The position numbers and the translations under genes are program-made. From positions 2,356,001-2,420,000 of the forward strand of contig CP152408.1 of NCBI GenBank assembly GCA_038961845.1: DNA of 64,000 nucleotides, read 5' to 3'. Source of the DNA: Xylophilus sp. GW821-FHT01B05 (GTDB lineage: Bacteria; Pseudomonadota; Gammaproteobacteria; Burkholderiales; Burkholderiaceae_C). A model generated the notes under the pieces. It did no database searches. It had not been told where the DNA came from and saw nothing but the letters and a program-made list of their open reading frames with translations. This document shows, piece after piece, positions 36,288-48,010 of this stretch; the stretch's first letter is position 1, and each line of letters begins with the position of its first letter.

Positions 36288-37065
36288 CGTCAGTCCCCAG
36301 CGTCGTGCTGCGGCATTTGCGTAGACGCCACTCCTCACGCCCAACGCGCCACGTGGCGCCCGCAACCATCAGGGCAAGGGCATACCAGGTGATGGCGTAG
36401 ACCAGGTGGCTGTTGGGGAAGCTGATGACCGTCAGGCCGCCGACCGGAACGCCGGGGAGTGTGGCCTCTGGTTGTGTTGTGGCATCCGCATCCAGAAAGT
36501 AGGGGGCGACCCGGGTCAGGCCGCGGGCTTGGGCAATGGCTTGCACATCGCGCGAGTACCAGCGATCAGCGGCTGGATCGTTGCGGCGCAGGAAGGCCCC
36601 AGCGGGCTCTGTCATGCGCACCAGTCCGGTAATGGTGGTCCCGCCCTGGGTTTCTGGTGATGTGCGCAGGGCGCGGTCCCGGCCCTCGGGCGGGACGAAG
36701 CCACGGTTGACCAGTACCACGCTGTCGTCAGCCATACGCAGTGGCACCAGAACCCAGAAGCCGGCGCCACGTGCGGTCGTGGCCTGCACCAGGGTTTCGT
36801 GTTCTGGAAGAAAGTTGCCGCTGATGCGCAGATGCCGGTACTCATCTGTGCTGGCACTCATCTGCGCCCATTGATCAGGCGTTGGGGCAGGGGCTGCTGG
36901 TGCATGCACGCGCTGTTCAACACGGGCTATGAGATCAAGCTTCCATGCCCGGCGTTCAACCTGCCAGGTGCCCAGAGCGACAAAGCCGGCGAAGAGCAGG
37001 GCTGCACATGCGGCCCCGATATACAAAGAGGCCACAGAACGCAGATCGCGCTCAGCGGCCTCCAT
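36250..37065 (-). CDS. SURF1-family oxidase assembly protein
   Basis: 271 aa from MEAAERDLRSVASLY (ATG 37065). It has two transmembrane helices, near the N-terminus (IGAACAALLFAGFVALGTWQVERRAWK) and the C-terminus (HLVYAITWYALALMVAGATW), with a periplasmic domain between, containing GTWQVERR and the VLVNRGFVP motif typical of Surf1/Shy1. SURF1 helps insert heme into terminal oxidases. It lies 20 bp after cyoD. Confidence 0.9.
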   Translation of the reverse strand: MEAAERDLRSVASLYIGAACAALLFAGFVALGTWQVERRAWKLDLIARVEQRVHAPAAPAPTPDQWAQMSASTDEYRHLRISGNFLPEHETLVQATTARGAGFWVLVPLRMADDSVVLVNRGFVPPEGRDRALRTSPETQGGTTITGLVRMTEPAGAFLRRNDPAADRWYSRDVQAIAQARGLTRVAPYFLDADATTQPEATLPGVPVGGLTVISFPNSHLVYAITWYALALMVAGATWRVGREEWRLRKCRSTTLGTDDANAKRKVASQD

Positions 37066-37085
37066 CGCGTTGCGTCCTGGCAGGG

Positions 37086-37481
37086 TCAAGGCATGTTCTT
37101 CATGTCGTGGACCGACATGGGCATCATGTTGTGGTTGAGGTGGTACATCACCCACAGCGAGCCGCTCAGCGTAATGACGACGACCACGATCGTGAAGACC
37201 AGCGCCAGCATGTTCCAGCCGCCTTCGGAGCGGGTGTTCATGTGCAGGAAGTACACCATGTGGACGACGATCTGCACGGCAGCAAAGCCCAGCACGACCA
37301 TGGCGGTGGTGCTGGACGAGTCGAACACCTTGGCCATCACTAGCCAGAACGGGATGGCCGTCAGGATCACCGACAGGATGAAGCCCGTTGCATAGCCCTT
37401 CAGGGTGCTGTGGCTGGCTCCATCGTCATGATCATGGTGATCATGGGAGTCGTGGTGGTTGGAGTCGTGGTGCGCGCTCAT
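37086..37481 (-). CDS. cyoD: Cytochrome o ubiquinol oxidase subunit IV
   Basis: 131 aa from [20 protein letters not shown]; this His/Asp-rich start overlaps the cyoC stop by 4 bp. Three membrane helices follow (ATGFILSVILTAIPFWLVM, STTAMVVLGFAAVQIVVHMVYF, MLALVFTIVVVVITLSGSLWVMY). The N-terminal ~25 residues hold about ten histidines and could bind metal. Confidence 0.93.
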   Translation of the reverse strand: MSAHHDSNHHDSHDHHDHDDGASHSTLKGYATGFILSVILTAIPFWLVMAKVFDSSSTTAMVVLGFAAVQIVVHMVYFLHMNTRSEGGWNMLALVFTIVVVVITLSGSLWVMYHLNHNMMPMSVHDMKNMP

Positions 37482-38119
37482 GGCAGCACTCCCATCAGGT
37501 AGACGAAGGTGAAGACGCCGATCCAGACAACGTCCAGAAAGTGCCAGAACATCGAGAGGCACATCAGGCGGCGGCGGTTCTCGGGGATGAGGCCGTGCTT
37601 CTTGAGCTGGAACATGAGCGTGATCAGCCAGACGATGCCAAAGGTCACGTGCAGGCCGTGCGTGCCGACCAGCGCGAAGAACGAGGACAAGAAGGCACTG
37701 CGTTGCGGGCCGGCACCTTCATGGATCAGGTGGGCGAACTCATAGAGCTCAAGGCCGATGAAGGCCGCGCCCAGCAGGCCGGTGACGGCCAGCCAGACGA
37801 GCGTTGGGCGCAGGCGCTTGCGCTGCATCTCCAGCATGGCGAAGCCATAGGTGATGGACGACAGCAGCAGCATCGAGGTATTGAGCGCGACCAATGGCAG
37901 GTCGAACAGGTCCGCACCAGAGGGGCCGGCGGCGTAGCTGCGGCCCTGTACGGCGTACACCGCGAACAGGCAGGCAAAGATGAGGCAATCGCTCATCAGG
38001 TAGAGCCAGAACCCGAGCAAGGTGCCGTTCTCTACGTGGTGCTCTTTGGTCTCGTAGAAGTGCGGGGTGCCGGGGTTGCCCGCGGCGCCGAGAGGGGAGG
38101 GGGCGGTGATATCAGACAT
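37478..38119 (-). CDS. cyoC: Cytochrome o ubiquinol oxidase subunit III
   Basis: 213 aa from [11 protein letters not shown]. Five helices are visible, including [22 protein letters not shown] and [19 protein letters not shown]. The [19 protein letters not shown] end is typical of heme-copper subunit III. It overlaps cyoB by 8 bp and cyoD by 4 bp. Confidence 0.95.
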   Translation of the reverse strand: MSDITAPSPLGAAGNPGTPHFYETKEHHVENGTLLGFWLYLMSDCLIFACLFAVYAVQGRSYAAGPSGADLFDLPLVALNTSMLLLSSITYGFAMLEMQRKRLRPTLVWLAVTGLLGAAFIGLELYEFAHLIHEGAGPQRSAFLSSFFALVGTHGLHVTFGIVWLITLMFQLKKHGLIPENRRRLMCLSMFWHFLDVVWIGVFTFVYLMGVLP

Positions 38120-40115
38120 GGCTGGCCAGCAGTCGGGTGCGATCGGCTTCGGTACGAACGACTTCATCCGCGGGGATGTAGTAGTCGCGTTTGTAGTTGA
38201 AGGTGTGGCTGATGGCCACAACCAGAAGGGCAACAAAGGACAGTCCTGCCAGCGCCCACATCTGCCAGATCAGGGCAAAGCCCACGACGGCGCTCATGCC
38301 GGCGAGGATGATGCCTGCGCCAGTGTTCTTGGGCATGTGGATCGGCAGGAAGCCTTCTTTCGGGCGGACATAGCCGCGCTGCTTCATGTCCCACCAGGCA
38401 TCGTTGTCATGCACGCGGGGCGTGAAGGCGAAGTTGTAGGCGGGCGGAGGCGACGAGGTCGACCATTCCAGTGTGCGGCCGTCCCACGGGTCGCCCGTAT
38501 GGTCGCGCAGCGATTCGCGGCGCACGAAGCTCACCACCAACTGAATGATGAAGGCCAGGATGCCCAGCGCGATCAGGACCGCGCCAAAGGCTGCAATCTG
38601 GAACCAGATCTGCAAGGACGGGTCCTCGAAGTGGCTCATGCGGCGTGTGACGCCCATCAGGCCAAGCACGTAGAGCGGCATGAAGGCGAACCAGAAGCCC
38701 GACAGCCAGAGCCAGAACGAGCACTTGCCCCAGAACGGGTCGAGCTTGTAGCCAAAGGCCTTGGGGAACCAGTAGGTGATGCCGGCAAAGATGCCGAAGA
38801 GCACGCCACCGATGATCACGTTGTGGAAGTGGGCGATCAGGAACAGGCTGTTGTGCAGCACGAAGTCTGCCGGGGGCACGGCCAGCAGCACGCCGGTCAT
38901 GCCGCCAATGGTGAAGGTAACCATGAAGCCGATGGTCCACAGCATGGGTACGTCAAACTGGATGCGGCCACGGTACATGGTGAACAGCCAGTTGAAGATC
39001 TTCGCTCCCGTGGGGATCGAGATGATCATCGTCGTGATCCCGAAGAAGGAGTTGACGCTGGCCCCCGAGCCCATGGTGAAGAAGTGGTGCAGCCAGACCA
39101 GGTAGGACAGGATGGTGATCACCAGCGTTGCGTACACCATGGAGGCGTAGCCGAACAGGCGCTTGCGGCTGAAGGTGGAGACCACTTCAGAGAACACGCC
39201 GAACAGCGGCAGGATCAGGATGTAGACCTCTGGGTGGCCCCAGATCCAGATCAGGTTCACGTACATCATCGGGTTGCCGCCGAAGTCGTTCGTGAAGAAG
39301 TTGGTGCCGGCATAGCGGTCCAGCGACAGCAGTGCAAGCACGGCGGTCAGCACCGGGAAAGCGGCAACGATCAGGATGTTGGTGCAGAGCGAGGTCCAGG
39401 TGAACACCGGCATGCGCATCATCTTCATGCCGGGCGCGCGCATCTTCACGATGGTGGCGATCAGGTTGATGCCTGATAGCAAGGTGCCAATGCCTGCGAT
39501 CTGCAATGACCAGATGTAGTAATCAACCCCCACGTCCGGGCTGTAGAGGATGCCGGAGAGTGGCGGGTAGGCCAGCCAGCCGGTACGTGCAAACTCGCCA
39601 ACGAACAGCGACATCATCACCAACGCAGCACCGCTGGCGGTCATCCAGAAGCTGAAGTTGTTGAGGAAGGGGAAGGCCACGTCGCGGGCGCCGATCTGCA
39701 GCGGCACGACGAAGTTCATGAGCCCGGTGACCAGCGGCATGGCTACGAAGAAGATCATGATCACGCCGTGCGCGGTGAAGATCTGGTCGTAGTGGTGCGG
39801 CGGCAGGAAGCCAGTCGAGTCACCGAAGGAGATGGCCTGCTGCAGGCGCATCATGAGTGCATCGGCAAAGCCGCGCAGCAACATGACCAAGCCCAGCACC
39901 ATGTACATGATGCCGATCTTTTTGTGATCGATGCTGGTGAACCACTCACGCCAGAGGTAGCCCCAAACGCGGAAGTAGGTCAGCGCACCGACCAGTGCCA
40001 AGCCGCCAAGCGCCACGGCGGCAAAGGTCAGCAGCAGAATCGGTTCGTGAAACGGAATCGCCTCCCAAGTGAGGCGGCCGAAGATGAGCTTCGTAAGATC
40101 GAGGTGGTCGAACAT
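38112..40115 (-). CDS. cyoB: Cytochrome o ubiquinol oxidase subunit I
   Basis: 667 aa from [13 protein letters not shown]. It has about 15 helices and all heme-copper ligands: FTAHG (low-spin heme His), HPEVY (Cu-B His with the cross-linked Tyr), LHHFF (two Cu-B His) and IAHFHN (high-spin and low-spin heme His). It reduces O2 to water with ubiquinol and pumps protons. An in-frame start at 40262 would extend into cyoA and is rejected. Confidence 0.97.
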   Translation of the reverse strand: MFDHLDLTKLIFGRLTWEAIPFHEPILLLTFAAVALGGLALVGALTYFRVWGYLWREWFTSIDHKKIGIMYMVLGLVMLLRGFADALMMRLQQAISFGDSTGFLPPHHYDQIFTAHGVIMIFFVAMPLVTGLMNFVVPLQIGARDVAFPFLNNFSFWMTASGAALVMMSLFVGEFARTGWLAYPPLSGILYSPDVGVDYYIWSLQIAGIGTLLSGINLIATIVKMRAPGMKMMRMPVFTWTSLCTNILIVAAFPVLTAVLALLSLDRYAGTNFFTNDFGGNPMMYVNLIWIWGHPEVYILILPLFGVFSEVVSTFSRKRLFGYASMVYATLVITILSYLVWLHHFFTMGSGASVNSFFGITTMIISIPTGAKIFNWLFTMYRGRIQFDVPMLWTIGFMVTFTIGGMTGVLLAVPPADFVLHNSLFLIAHFHNVIIGGVLFGIFAGITYWFPKAFGYKLDPFWGKCSFWLWLSGFWFAFMPLYVLGLMGVTRRMSHFEDPSLQIWFQIAAFGAVLIALGILAFIIQLVVSFVRRESLRDHTGDPWDGRTLEWSTSSPPPAYNFAFTPRVHDNDAWWDMKQRGYVRPKEGFLPIHMPKNTGAGIILAGMSAVVGFALIWQMWALAGLSFVALLVVAISHTFNYKRDYYIPADEVVRTEADRTRLLASHV

Positions 40116-40201
40116 CGTAGGTCCGGAGAGCAAGAGTGACGCGACGCGAGGCGGCGCAGTGGGCTGGCAGCGTGGTGAACAGAGGCTGCCAGGCCGGCGT
40201 G

Positions 40202-41275
40202 TTACAGAGGCCGGTCGGCGCTGGACGAAACCAGGGCGCCGGTCGGGTCGCTGGCGGTGCACATCGCGGCGACGTAGGTTCGGGTGGGGGCATCGCCGAT
40301 GCCCAGGCGATTGCGTGTCGCGGGGTCAAGCGAGGCGAGATTGTAGGTGCCTGGCATGCCAAGGCCGCCGCCAGCGTCGATGGCCATCATGTCCTTCATG
40401 CACATGCGATTGTTCTCAACGCAGCGGTTCAGGATGGCGTCGTACAGGCCCGGGGCCACGCCAGCGTAGTGGCGCACAGGTTCGCGCTCGCTCGGGCGCT
40501 CAAGTTGCAGATAGCCGTCACGGCTCAGTTCGCCGCCATCGGCCTTGACCTTTTGCAGCCACTGATTGAAGTCGCCGTTGCTCAGGCCATGGAATTTGAA
40601 GCGCATGCCGGAGAAGCCCGCGCCGCTGTAGTTGGCGGAAAAGCCCTCGAACTCACCCGGTTCGTTGATGACCGCGTGCAGCTTGGTCTCCATGCCGGGC
40701 ATGGCGTAGATCTGGCCAGCCAGGGCCGGGATGAAGAATGAGTTCATCACCGACGAGGCCGTGATCTTGAAGGTGATGGGCCGATCCACGGGGGCGGCCA
40801 GTTCGTTCACGGTGGCAATGCCTTCTTCCGGGTAGAAGAACAGCCATTTCCAGTCGAGCGCCACCACTTCGACCACCAGGGGCTTGGTGCCTGCCGGGAT
40901 CTCGCGCTGGGCATCGAGGCGGCTCAAGGGGCGGTAGGGGTCCAGCGTGTGGGTGCTGATCCAGGTAAGCGCGCCCAGGGCGATGATGATGAGCAGGGGA
41001 ACGGCCCAGATCACAAGCTCCAGCTGCGTGGAGTGGTCCCATTCCGGGGAGTAGGTCGCCTTGGTGTTGGACCTGCGATAGCGCCAGGCGAAGAACAGCG
41101 TGAGCACGATCACCGGGATGATGATGATCAGCATCAGGCCGGTGGAGATATAGATGAGGTCGCGTTGCTGGGTCGCGATGTCGCCGGATGGACGCAGCAG
41201 TACCGCGTTACAGCCTGCCAACAGAGCGATGACAGGAAGCAGGAGCAGTCCGCGGAATTTTTTAAGGGGAGGCAT
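40202..41275 (-). CDS. cyoA: Cytochrome o ubiquinol oxidase subunit II
   Basis: 357 aa. A lipoprotein signal ([12 protein letters not shown]) is followed by two transmembrane helices and a cupredoxin fold ([42 protein letters not shown]). The Cu-A cysteines of cytochrome c oxidases are absent, which marks it as a quinol oxidase. The C-terminal ~60 residues are variable. It heads cyoABCD; no cyoE (heme O synthase) gene is in the cluster. Confidence 0.95.
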   Translation of the reverse strand: MPPLKKFRGLLLLPVIALLAGCNAVLLRPSGDIATQQRDLIYISTGLMLIIIIPVIVLTLFFAWRYRRSNTKATYSPEWDHSTQLELVIWAVPLLIIIALGALTWISTHTLDPYRPLSRLDAQREIPAGTKPLVVEVVALDWKWLFFYPEEGIATVNELAAPVDRPITFKITASSVMNSFFIPALAGQIYAMPGMETKLHAVINEPGEFEGFSANYSGAGFSGMRFKFHGLSNGDFNQWLQKVKADGGELSRDGYLQLERPSEREPVRHYAGVAPGLYDAILNRCVENNRMCMKDMMAIDAGGGLGMPGTYNLASLDPATRNRLGIGDAPTRTYVAAMCTASDPTGALVSSSADRPL

Positions 41276-41443
41276 GCCGGGCTAAGGAGGGGGAAACGGA
41301 GGGCGAAAACCTGCCGAATGTACGACTATTGATGGCCCGTGGGAATTGGACGTTTTGTCCTATAGTGAGAGCCAGAGATCGATGCGATTTTGCGACGTTT
41401 CAGGCGGCGCAATACAAGACAAGAATCACAACCAGGAGCAGGC

Positions 41444-42799
41444 ATGACGTTCAGTGTGAGTCCGGATCCTTCTGAGCTTTCGTCCTATGCGGCGGAACGC
41501 GGTACACCAGCTGCTGTTGGCCATGGCGATCACGGCGACCACGGGATTGCCCCGGGTGAAATCGCCATTGGCGTGGTTATTGGGCGAGCGTCCGAATATT
41601 TCGACTTCTTCGTCTACGGGATCGCGTCGGTGTTGGTGTTCCCCGCGGTGTTCTTTCCATTCGAGCCGCGGCTGGAGGGCACGCTGTATGCATTCATCAT
41701 CTTCTCCTTCGCCTTTATTGCCCGGCCGCTGGGCTCGGTGGCGTTCATGGCCATCCAGCGCAGATGGGGGCGCAGCACCAAACTGACGGTGGCGCTGTTC
41801 CTGCTGGGCATCTCCACCGCAGGCATGGCCTTTTTGCCGGGCTATACCAGCCTGGGATTCGCTTCGGTCGTGCTCTTGTCGGTGTTTCGCTTCTGCCAGG
41901 GTATTGCTCTGGGCGGGGCCTGGGATGGCCTTCCTTCCTTGCTGGCGCTGACCGCGCCCCAGAACCGGCGTGGCTGGTACGCCATGCTGGGCCAACTCGG
42001 TGCGCCGATCGGATTCATGGTGGCCAGCGGCCTGTTCCTGTTCCTGCACTCCAAGCTCTCGGCGGAGGACTTCCTGGAGTGGGGCTGGCGCTATCCGTTT
42101 TATGTCGCATTTGCGATCAATGTAGTGGCGTTGTTTGCCCGCCTGCGGCTGGTGGAAACCAGTGAATATGCCCGGCTGCTGGAAGAGCGCGAGCTGGAGC
42201 CGACCAATGTGGGTGAGCTGGTGCGCACCCAAGGTGGCAACTTGTTCATCGGTGCGTTTGCTGCATTGGCGAGTTACGCATTGTTTCACCTGGTCACGGT
42301 TTTCCCTCTGTCATGGATCGCCTTGTACGCAACGCAGCCAATCAACGACGTGCTGGCTGTGCAGATGGTGGGGGCGGTGATCGCAATGGGCGGCATGATC
42401 GTCTCGGGACTGATTGCGGACCGGATCGGTCGGCGTAGCACGCTGGGCATTCTGGCCTGCTTGATCGGGGTGTTCAGCCTGTTTGCACCTGTGCTGCTGG
42501 GAGGCAGCCCGTTTGCGCAGGATGTTTTCATCTTGGTGGGGTTTGCCTTGCTGGGCCTGTCTTATGGCCAGGCTGCGGGCGCCGTGACTGCCAATTTCGC
42601 CTCCAAGTACCGCTATACCGGTGCGGCGCTGACCTCGGACCTGGCCTGGTTGATCGGGGCTGCTTTTGCGCCGCTGGTGGCGCTGGGCCTGTCGGCCAAT
42701 TTCGGGCTGGCGTATGTCAGCATCTATCTGCTCTCCGGCGCCATTTGCACCTTGGCGGCGCTGCGGCTCAATCGCCGGGCGCTGGAACTTCGGGACTGA
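41444..42799 (+). CDS. MFS transporter, metabolite:H+ symporter type
   Basis: 451 aa from ATG 41444, with AGGAG seven bases upstream. About 12 helices; MHS-family features are RASEYFDFFVYGIASVLVFPAVFFP, FAFIARPLGSVAFMAIQRRWGRS and RFCQGIALGGAWDGLPSLLA. The family carries carboxylates, proline/betaine, shikimate and similar compounds; the substrate cannot be read. It is divergent from cyoA with 168 bp between and ends in a strong terminator. Confidence 0.88.
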   Translation: MTFSVSPDPSELSSYAAERGTPAAVGHGDHGDHGIAPGEIAIGVVIGRASEYFDFFVYGIASVLVFPAVFFPFEPRLEGTLYAFIIFSFAFIARPLGSVAFMAIQRRWGRSTKLTVALFLLGISTAGMAFLPGYTSLGFASVVLLSVFRFCQGIALGGAWDGLPSLLALTAPQNRRGWYAMLGQLGAPIGFMVASGLFLFLHSKLSAEDFLEWGWRYPFYVAFAINVVALFARLRLVETSEYARLLEERELEPTNVGELVRTQGGNLFIGAFAALASYALFHLVTVFPLSWIALYATQPINDVLAVQMVGAVIAMGGMIVSGLIADRIGRRSTLGILACLIGVFSLFAPVLLGGSPFAQDVFILVGFALLGLSYGQAAGAVTANFASKYRYTGAALTSDLAWLIGAAFAPLVALGLSANFGLAYVSIYLLSGAICTLAALRLNRRALELRD

Positions 42800-42818
42800 C
42801 TGACCAGAGCCAGGGTCT

Positions 42819-42850
42819 ACGGGCCGCAGCCGCAAGGCTGCGGCCCGTTT
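42819..42850 (+). terminator. Terminator after the MFS gene
   Basis: ACGGGCCGCAGCC and GGCTGCGGCCCGT form a perfect 13-bp stem with a GCAA tetraloop, followed by TT. The stem is strong though the T-run is short. Confidence 0.75.
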
Positions 42851-42947
42851 CTTCATCATGCGCTGGCGCGCGGCCATCTCGCAGCGGATGCCGACCAGGG
42901 GCGGCTCCTGTTCACAGGAGGCGACCCCATTCAGCCAAAATATTAAT

Positions 42948-43003
42948 GAAATATGCCTCTAGCCCAGGTGTAGCCTGGGATAGTAGCTATATATTTGATA
43001 GTA
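42948..43003. repeat. Interspersed 56-bp repeat (intergenic copy 1)
   Basis: It shares TGCCTCTAGCCC, GCCTGGG and AGCTATATATTT with the copy at 55936-55991; about 45 of 56 positions agree by eye with no gap. CTAGCCC/GGGATAG-like halves allow a hairpin. It lies between convergent genes (MFS and PQQ dehydrogenase). Confidence 0.8.
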
Positions 43004-43030
43004 TGGTGTTCGGCGCATAGCGCCGCCAGA

Positions 43031-45139
43031 TCACTTTGCCGCAGCCTTGGGCCGCACCGCGTCTGCCGTGCCCTGGATAAAGGCCTTGATCTTGTCCGCG
43101 TCGGCGCTGCTGAGCTTGCCAGTGAAGTCCGGCATGCCACGCGCCACGGCCGGGCCCTTGAAGATGAAGGCCTGCAGGTTCTGGATGTAGGCGGCATCCA
43201 GGTAGCCCAGGTTGGGGATGTTGCCGCCGCGGTCCACGCCCGGCACACCATGGCAGAACACGCAGTTGCTCACGTACGGCGCGGTGCCGGCGGCGACGTC
43301 CTTCGGGTCGTAGGGCACGCCCTGCACCAGCTTCTGGGCCTGTTGCTGCACAAAGGCCGGCATCGGCTCCTTGCCGTCGAGCACAAAGGTATAGACCGTG
43401 CCCGGGCCCTGGCGCTCGGTGGCACGCTGCGCCAGGCCGTAGACACCGCCCCAGCCCGCCGCGATGGAGACGTACTGCTTGCCGTCCACCGTGTAGGTGG
43501 CGGGGGCTGCGACCACGCCGGTGCCGGTGGGCGCCTCCCACAGCTGTTTGCCGTTGCGCGCATCGTAGGCCACAAATCTGCCGTCGGCCGTGCCCTGGAA
43601 CACCAGGTTGCCGGCAGTGGTCAGCGTGCCGCCGTTCCAGGGCGAGACATGCTCCTGGCGCCAGACTTCCTTCTGCTTCACCGGGTCCCAGGCGATCAGG
43701 CGACCGAAAGGCTTGCTCTTGGGCGGCTCCATGTTGGCGAACATGGCGGTGTTCCAGCCTATGCCCGACATGGGTTGGCCCGGCGTGTTGCCGTTGAAGC
43801 TCCAGCTCTTGTCGTCCATCAGGTTGAAGGGAATGTTCTGCGCCGGCAGGTAGACCAGCCCGGTCTGCGGGTTGAACGACATCGGGTGCCAGTTGTGCGC
43901 GCCGAACGGGCCGGGGATGGCATCGAAGGGCTTGCCGTCAGGGCGGGCCTGCGCGGTCTCGATCGGGCGGCCGTTCTTGTCGTAGCCCGAGGCCCAGTTC
44001 ACCGGCACAAAGTTCTTTGCCGAGATGAACTGGCCATTGGTGCGGTCGATCACAAAGAAGAAGCCGTTCTTGGGCGCATGCAGGATCACCTTGCGCGGCT
44101 TGCCGGCAATCTTCAGGTCGGCCAGGATCATGGGCTGGGTCGAGGTGTAGTCCCAGTTGTCGCCCGGCGTCTCCTGGTAGTGCCATTGGTAGCTGCCGGT
44201 GTCAGGGTCCAGCGCCACGATGGAGGCCAGGTAGAGGTTGTCGCCGCCCTTGGGGCTGCGCTTGCGCTGCGACCAGGGCGAGCCGTTGCCCACGCCCACG
44301 TACATCAGGTTGAGCTCGGGGTCGAAGGTGAGCGTGTCCCATGCGGTGCCGCCACCACCGGCTTCCCAGTATTTGTTGCTCGGGTCCCAGGTCTTGGCGG
44401 CGGCGGCCATGGCCTCGTTCTCGAACGGTTGCGACGGGTCGCCCGGCACGGTGAACCAGCGCCATTTCTGCTCGCCGGTCTCGGCGTCGTAGGCGGTGAT
44501 GTAGCCGCGCGCGCCAAACTCAGCGCCGCCGTTGCCGATGAACACCTTGCCCTTGAACACGCGCGGCGCGCCGGTGATGGTGTAGGAGAACTTGGGGTTG
44601 GCTATGGTGTCTTTCTCCCAGACCTTCTGGCCGCTGGCCGCATCCAGCGCGATCAGCCGGCCGTCGAAGGCGCCGACAAAGACCTTGCCCTTCCACAGCG
44701 CCACGCCGCGGTTGACCACGTCGCAGCAGCCCTTGTAACCCTTGGATTTGTCCACCTGCGGGTCGAAGCTCCAGAGCTGCTTGCCGGTGCGCACGTCAAT
44801 CGCATGCACCACGCTCCAGGCGGCGCTCACGTACATCACGCCATCGACCACCAGCGGCGTGGCTTCAACGCCGCGTGTGGATTCAAGGTTGTAGGACCAG
44901 GCCAGGCCCAGCTTCTTCACGTTGCCGGCGTTGACCTGGTCGAGTTTGCTGAAGCGGGTCTCAGCGTAGTTAAGCCCGTAGCTGGGCCAGTTCTCGGTCT
45001 TGGCGCCGTTGGCCTGGATCCAGGCGCCATCCACCTGCGTTGCCGCGCCGCCGGCCGCCTGGGCCGCTGAGGCCGCGCACAGGGCCGCGCAAGCCAGCCA
45101 GATCAAACGGGGCGGATGTCTTTTCTTGTCGTGGGTCAT
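43031..45139 (-). CDS. PQQ-dependent alcohol dehydrogenase with cytochrome c domain (quinohemoprotein)
   Basis: 702 aa. A Sec signal (LIWLACAALCAASAAQA) sends it to the periplasm. An eight-bladed propeller follows, with W-docking repeats such as GQKVWEKDT and GKQLWSFDP and the vicinal disulfide GYKGCCDVVN beside PQQ. The C-terminal ~90 residues are a cytochrome c domain with heme site CVFCH. This is the type II quinohemoprotein alcohol dehydrogenase layout: electrons go PQQ to heme c to an external acceptor. The aldehyde dehydrogenase gene lies directly upstream on the same strand. PQQ synthesis genes are not in the window. Confidence 0.93.
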   Translation of the reverse strand: MTHDKKRHPPRLIWLACAALCAASAAQAAGGAATQVDGAWIQANGAKTENWPSYGLNYAETRFSKLDQVNAGNVKKLGLAWSYNLESTRGVEATPLVVDGVMYVSAAWSVVHAIDVRTGKQLWSFDPQVDKSKGYKGCCDVVNRGVALWKGKVFVGAFDGRLIALDAASGQKVWEKDTIANPKFSYTITGAPRVFKGKVFIGNGGAEFGARGYITAYDAETGEQKWRWFTVPGDPSQPFENEAMAAAAKTWDPSNKYWEAGGGGTAWDTLTFDPELNLMYVGVGNGSPWSQRKRSPKGGDNLYLASIVALDPDTGSYQWHYQETPGDNWDYTSTQPMILADLKIAGKPRKVILHAPKNGFFFVIDRTNGQFISAKNFVPVNWASGYDKNGRPIETAQARPDGKPFDAIPGPFGAHNWHPMSFNPQTGLVYLPAQNIPFNLMDDKSWSFNGNTPGQPMSGIGWNTAMFANMEPPKSKPFGRLIAWDPVKQKEVWRQEHVSPWNGGTLTTAGNLVFQGTADGRFVAYDARNGKQLWEAPTGTGVVAAPATYTVDGKQYVSIAAGWGGVYGLAQRATERQGPGTVYTFVLDGKEPMPAFVQQQAQKLVQGVPYDPKDVAAGTAPYVSNCVFCHGVPGVDRGGNIPNLGYLDAAYIQNLQAFIFKGPAVARGMPDFTGKLSSADADKIKAFIQGTADAVRPKAAAK

Positions 45140-45194
45140 GCTTGTCTCCTCGGATGGAGGCAGGCCGCGCCTGCCTCTTTTTTGGTGCGCTGGA

Positions 45195-46703
<1,509 letters not shown>

Positions 46704-46813
46704 GGCTGCCTCCAGTGATGTGCTGTCCGGCGCCGCAGGACGCGGCGCGCAGGTCACGCCGGGGTGACGCGAGGCAGTGTAGGAAGCGGGGTGTACGCCC
46801 CTGAACCCGGGAA

Positions 46814-48010
46814 TTACCCAGGGCCGGAAGTGTTCCCGTTTGGAACACATGGCGCGGGCGCTGGCTTCATGTTGCGGTAGATCAGCCCGCGCGAGACCCC
46901 CAACTGCCGCGCCGCCCGTGCCACATTGCCGCCGCAGGCCTGCAGCGTGTGTGCAATCTGGTGGGCGCGTTGCATGTCGAGCGTGGCGGGGGCTTCGGCG
47001 GTCAGGGCAGGGGGCTCAGTCACCAATGCCGCTTGCGGCACCGGTGCCGGCAGCAGCGGCCCCGCGCCATCGCCGCTGCGCAGGCGCGCCTGCATCCAGA
47101 CGGTCAGTCCGCTGGACAGTCGCAATGGCTGCGGGCGGGACTGCCGCAACAGTCCCAGCAGCGTGCCAAGTTCGTGGCCGAGCGCATCGGCTACAGGCTG
47201 GCCGGCGGAGGCCCTGGCCAGTCGTATGGCCGTGGTATTTACCCAGCGCAGCCGGCCGTCGCTGCACACGCCGGCCAGTGCCTCCAGTGGCGTGCCCAGC
47301 AGGCTCGGGTCAGCCTGGAAGGCCAGCACCAGCAGGTCGTCCGACTGCAACTGCAGCAGATGGTTCTCGATGGTGGAGGCATAGGAGCCCACCAGCGCAA
47401 ACGCGTCGAAGCCGAAGCCATGCCCTTCTACCGTGAGGTCGAGCACGCCAGCGAGCTGGCCGTGCACGTCACGGATCGGTGCGGCCGCGCAATGCACGCG
47501 ACCCACCGCCTCGCTGAAATGCTCGCCCCCCTGCACCGAGCAGCCGTGCCCGGTCTTGGCCACGATGCCCGGCGCGCTGGTGCCCATGTTGGCCTCCGAC
47601 AGGTCCGTGCCTACACCGCCCAACCGGAGCATCGTCGTTTCATGCGGTTGCGCGCCACGTGGGCTGATGTAGACCACCACGCCTTCGGGATTGGTCAGGA
47701 TCACCCGGCATGGCGTGCCGGCAATGGCGGCCTCCAGTTGCTGCAGGCCGCCGGTGGACGCCTCGCGCAACTGGCGGCTCAGTCGCAGCGCCGAATGCAG
47801 CCGTGTGCGGCTCACTGACTCGGCGTTGGGCTCTTCGTGCGGCCTGCGTCCCAGTGCCAGGCAGCGGCTCCACGACTGCAGCACCGCGTCATTGACGAGG
47901 CCCGAGGGCCTCTCGCCGCGCTCAAAGAAGCGCTCGCGTGCCAGTGCCAGGCGCTGCTCGGGCGTGGAGAAGAAAAGCTGCCTGGGCATGGGGGCGGACG
48001 GGCGTGGCAT
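46814..48010 (-). CDS. AcoR-like GAF/Fis-HTH regulator lacking the AAA+ domain
   Basis: 398 aa from ATG 48010, with AGGAGA six bases upstream. The N-terminus RERFFERGERPSGLVNDAVLQSWSRCL is the AcoR-type start. A GAF-like domain follows (LGGVGTDLSEANMGTSAPGIVAKTGHGCSVQGGEHF), then a PAS-like linker, then a Fis-type HTH (HTLQACGGNVARAARQLGVSRGLIYRNM). The sigma-54-activating AAA+ domain (GESGTGKE, GAFTGA) is missing, so it cannot drive sigma-54 transcription in the usual way. It probably controls the ALDH/PQQ-dehydrogenase pair downstream. Confidence 0.85.
   Translation of the reverse strand: MPRPSAPMPRQLFFSTPEQRLALARERFFERGERPSGLVNDAVLQSWSRCLALGRRPHEEPNAESVSRTRLHSALRLSRQLREASTGGLQQLEAAIAGTPCRVILTNPEGVVVYISPRGAQPHETTMLRLGGVGTDLSEANMGTSAPGIVAKTGHGCSVQGGEHFSEAVGRVHCAAAPIRDVHGQLAGVLDLTVEGHGFGFDAFALVGSYASTIENHLLQLQSDDLLVLAFQADPSLLGTPLEALAGVCSDGRLRWVNTTAIRLARASAGQPVADALGHELGTLLGLLRQSRPQPLRLSSGLTVWMQARLRSGDGAGPLLPAPVPQAALVTEPPALTAEAPATLDMQRAHQIAHTLQACGGNVARAARQLGVSRGLIYRNMKPAPAPCVPNGNTSGPG

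Noticed and set aside
38067..39476. 469-aa open frame antisense to cyoB
   Set aside because: It is a shadow of cyoB, with low-complexity His/Gln/Asp composition.
42995..45070. 691-aa open frame antisense to the PQQ dehydrogenase
   Set aside because: The product is His/Val/Gly-rich without motifs, and the dehydrogenase strand is clearly coding.
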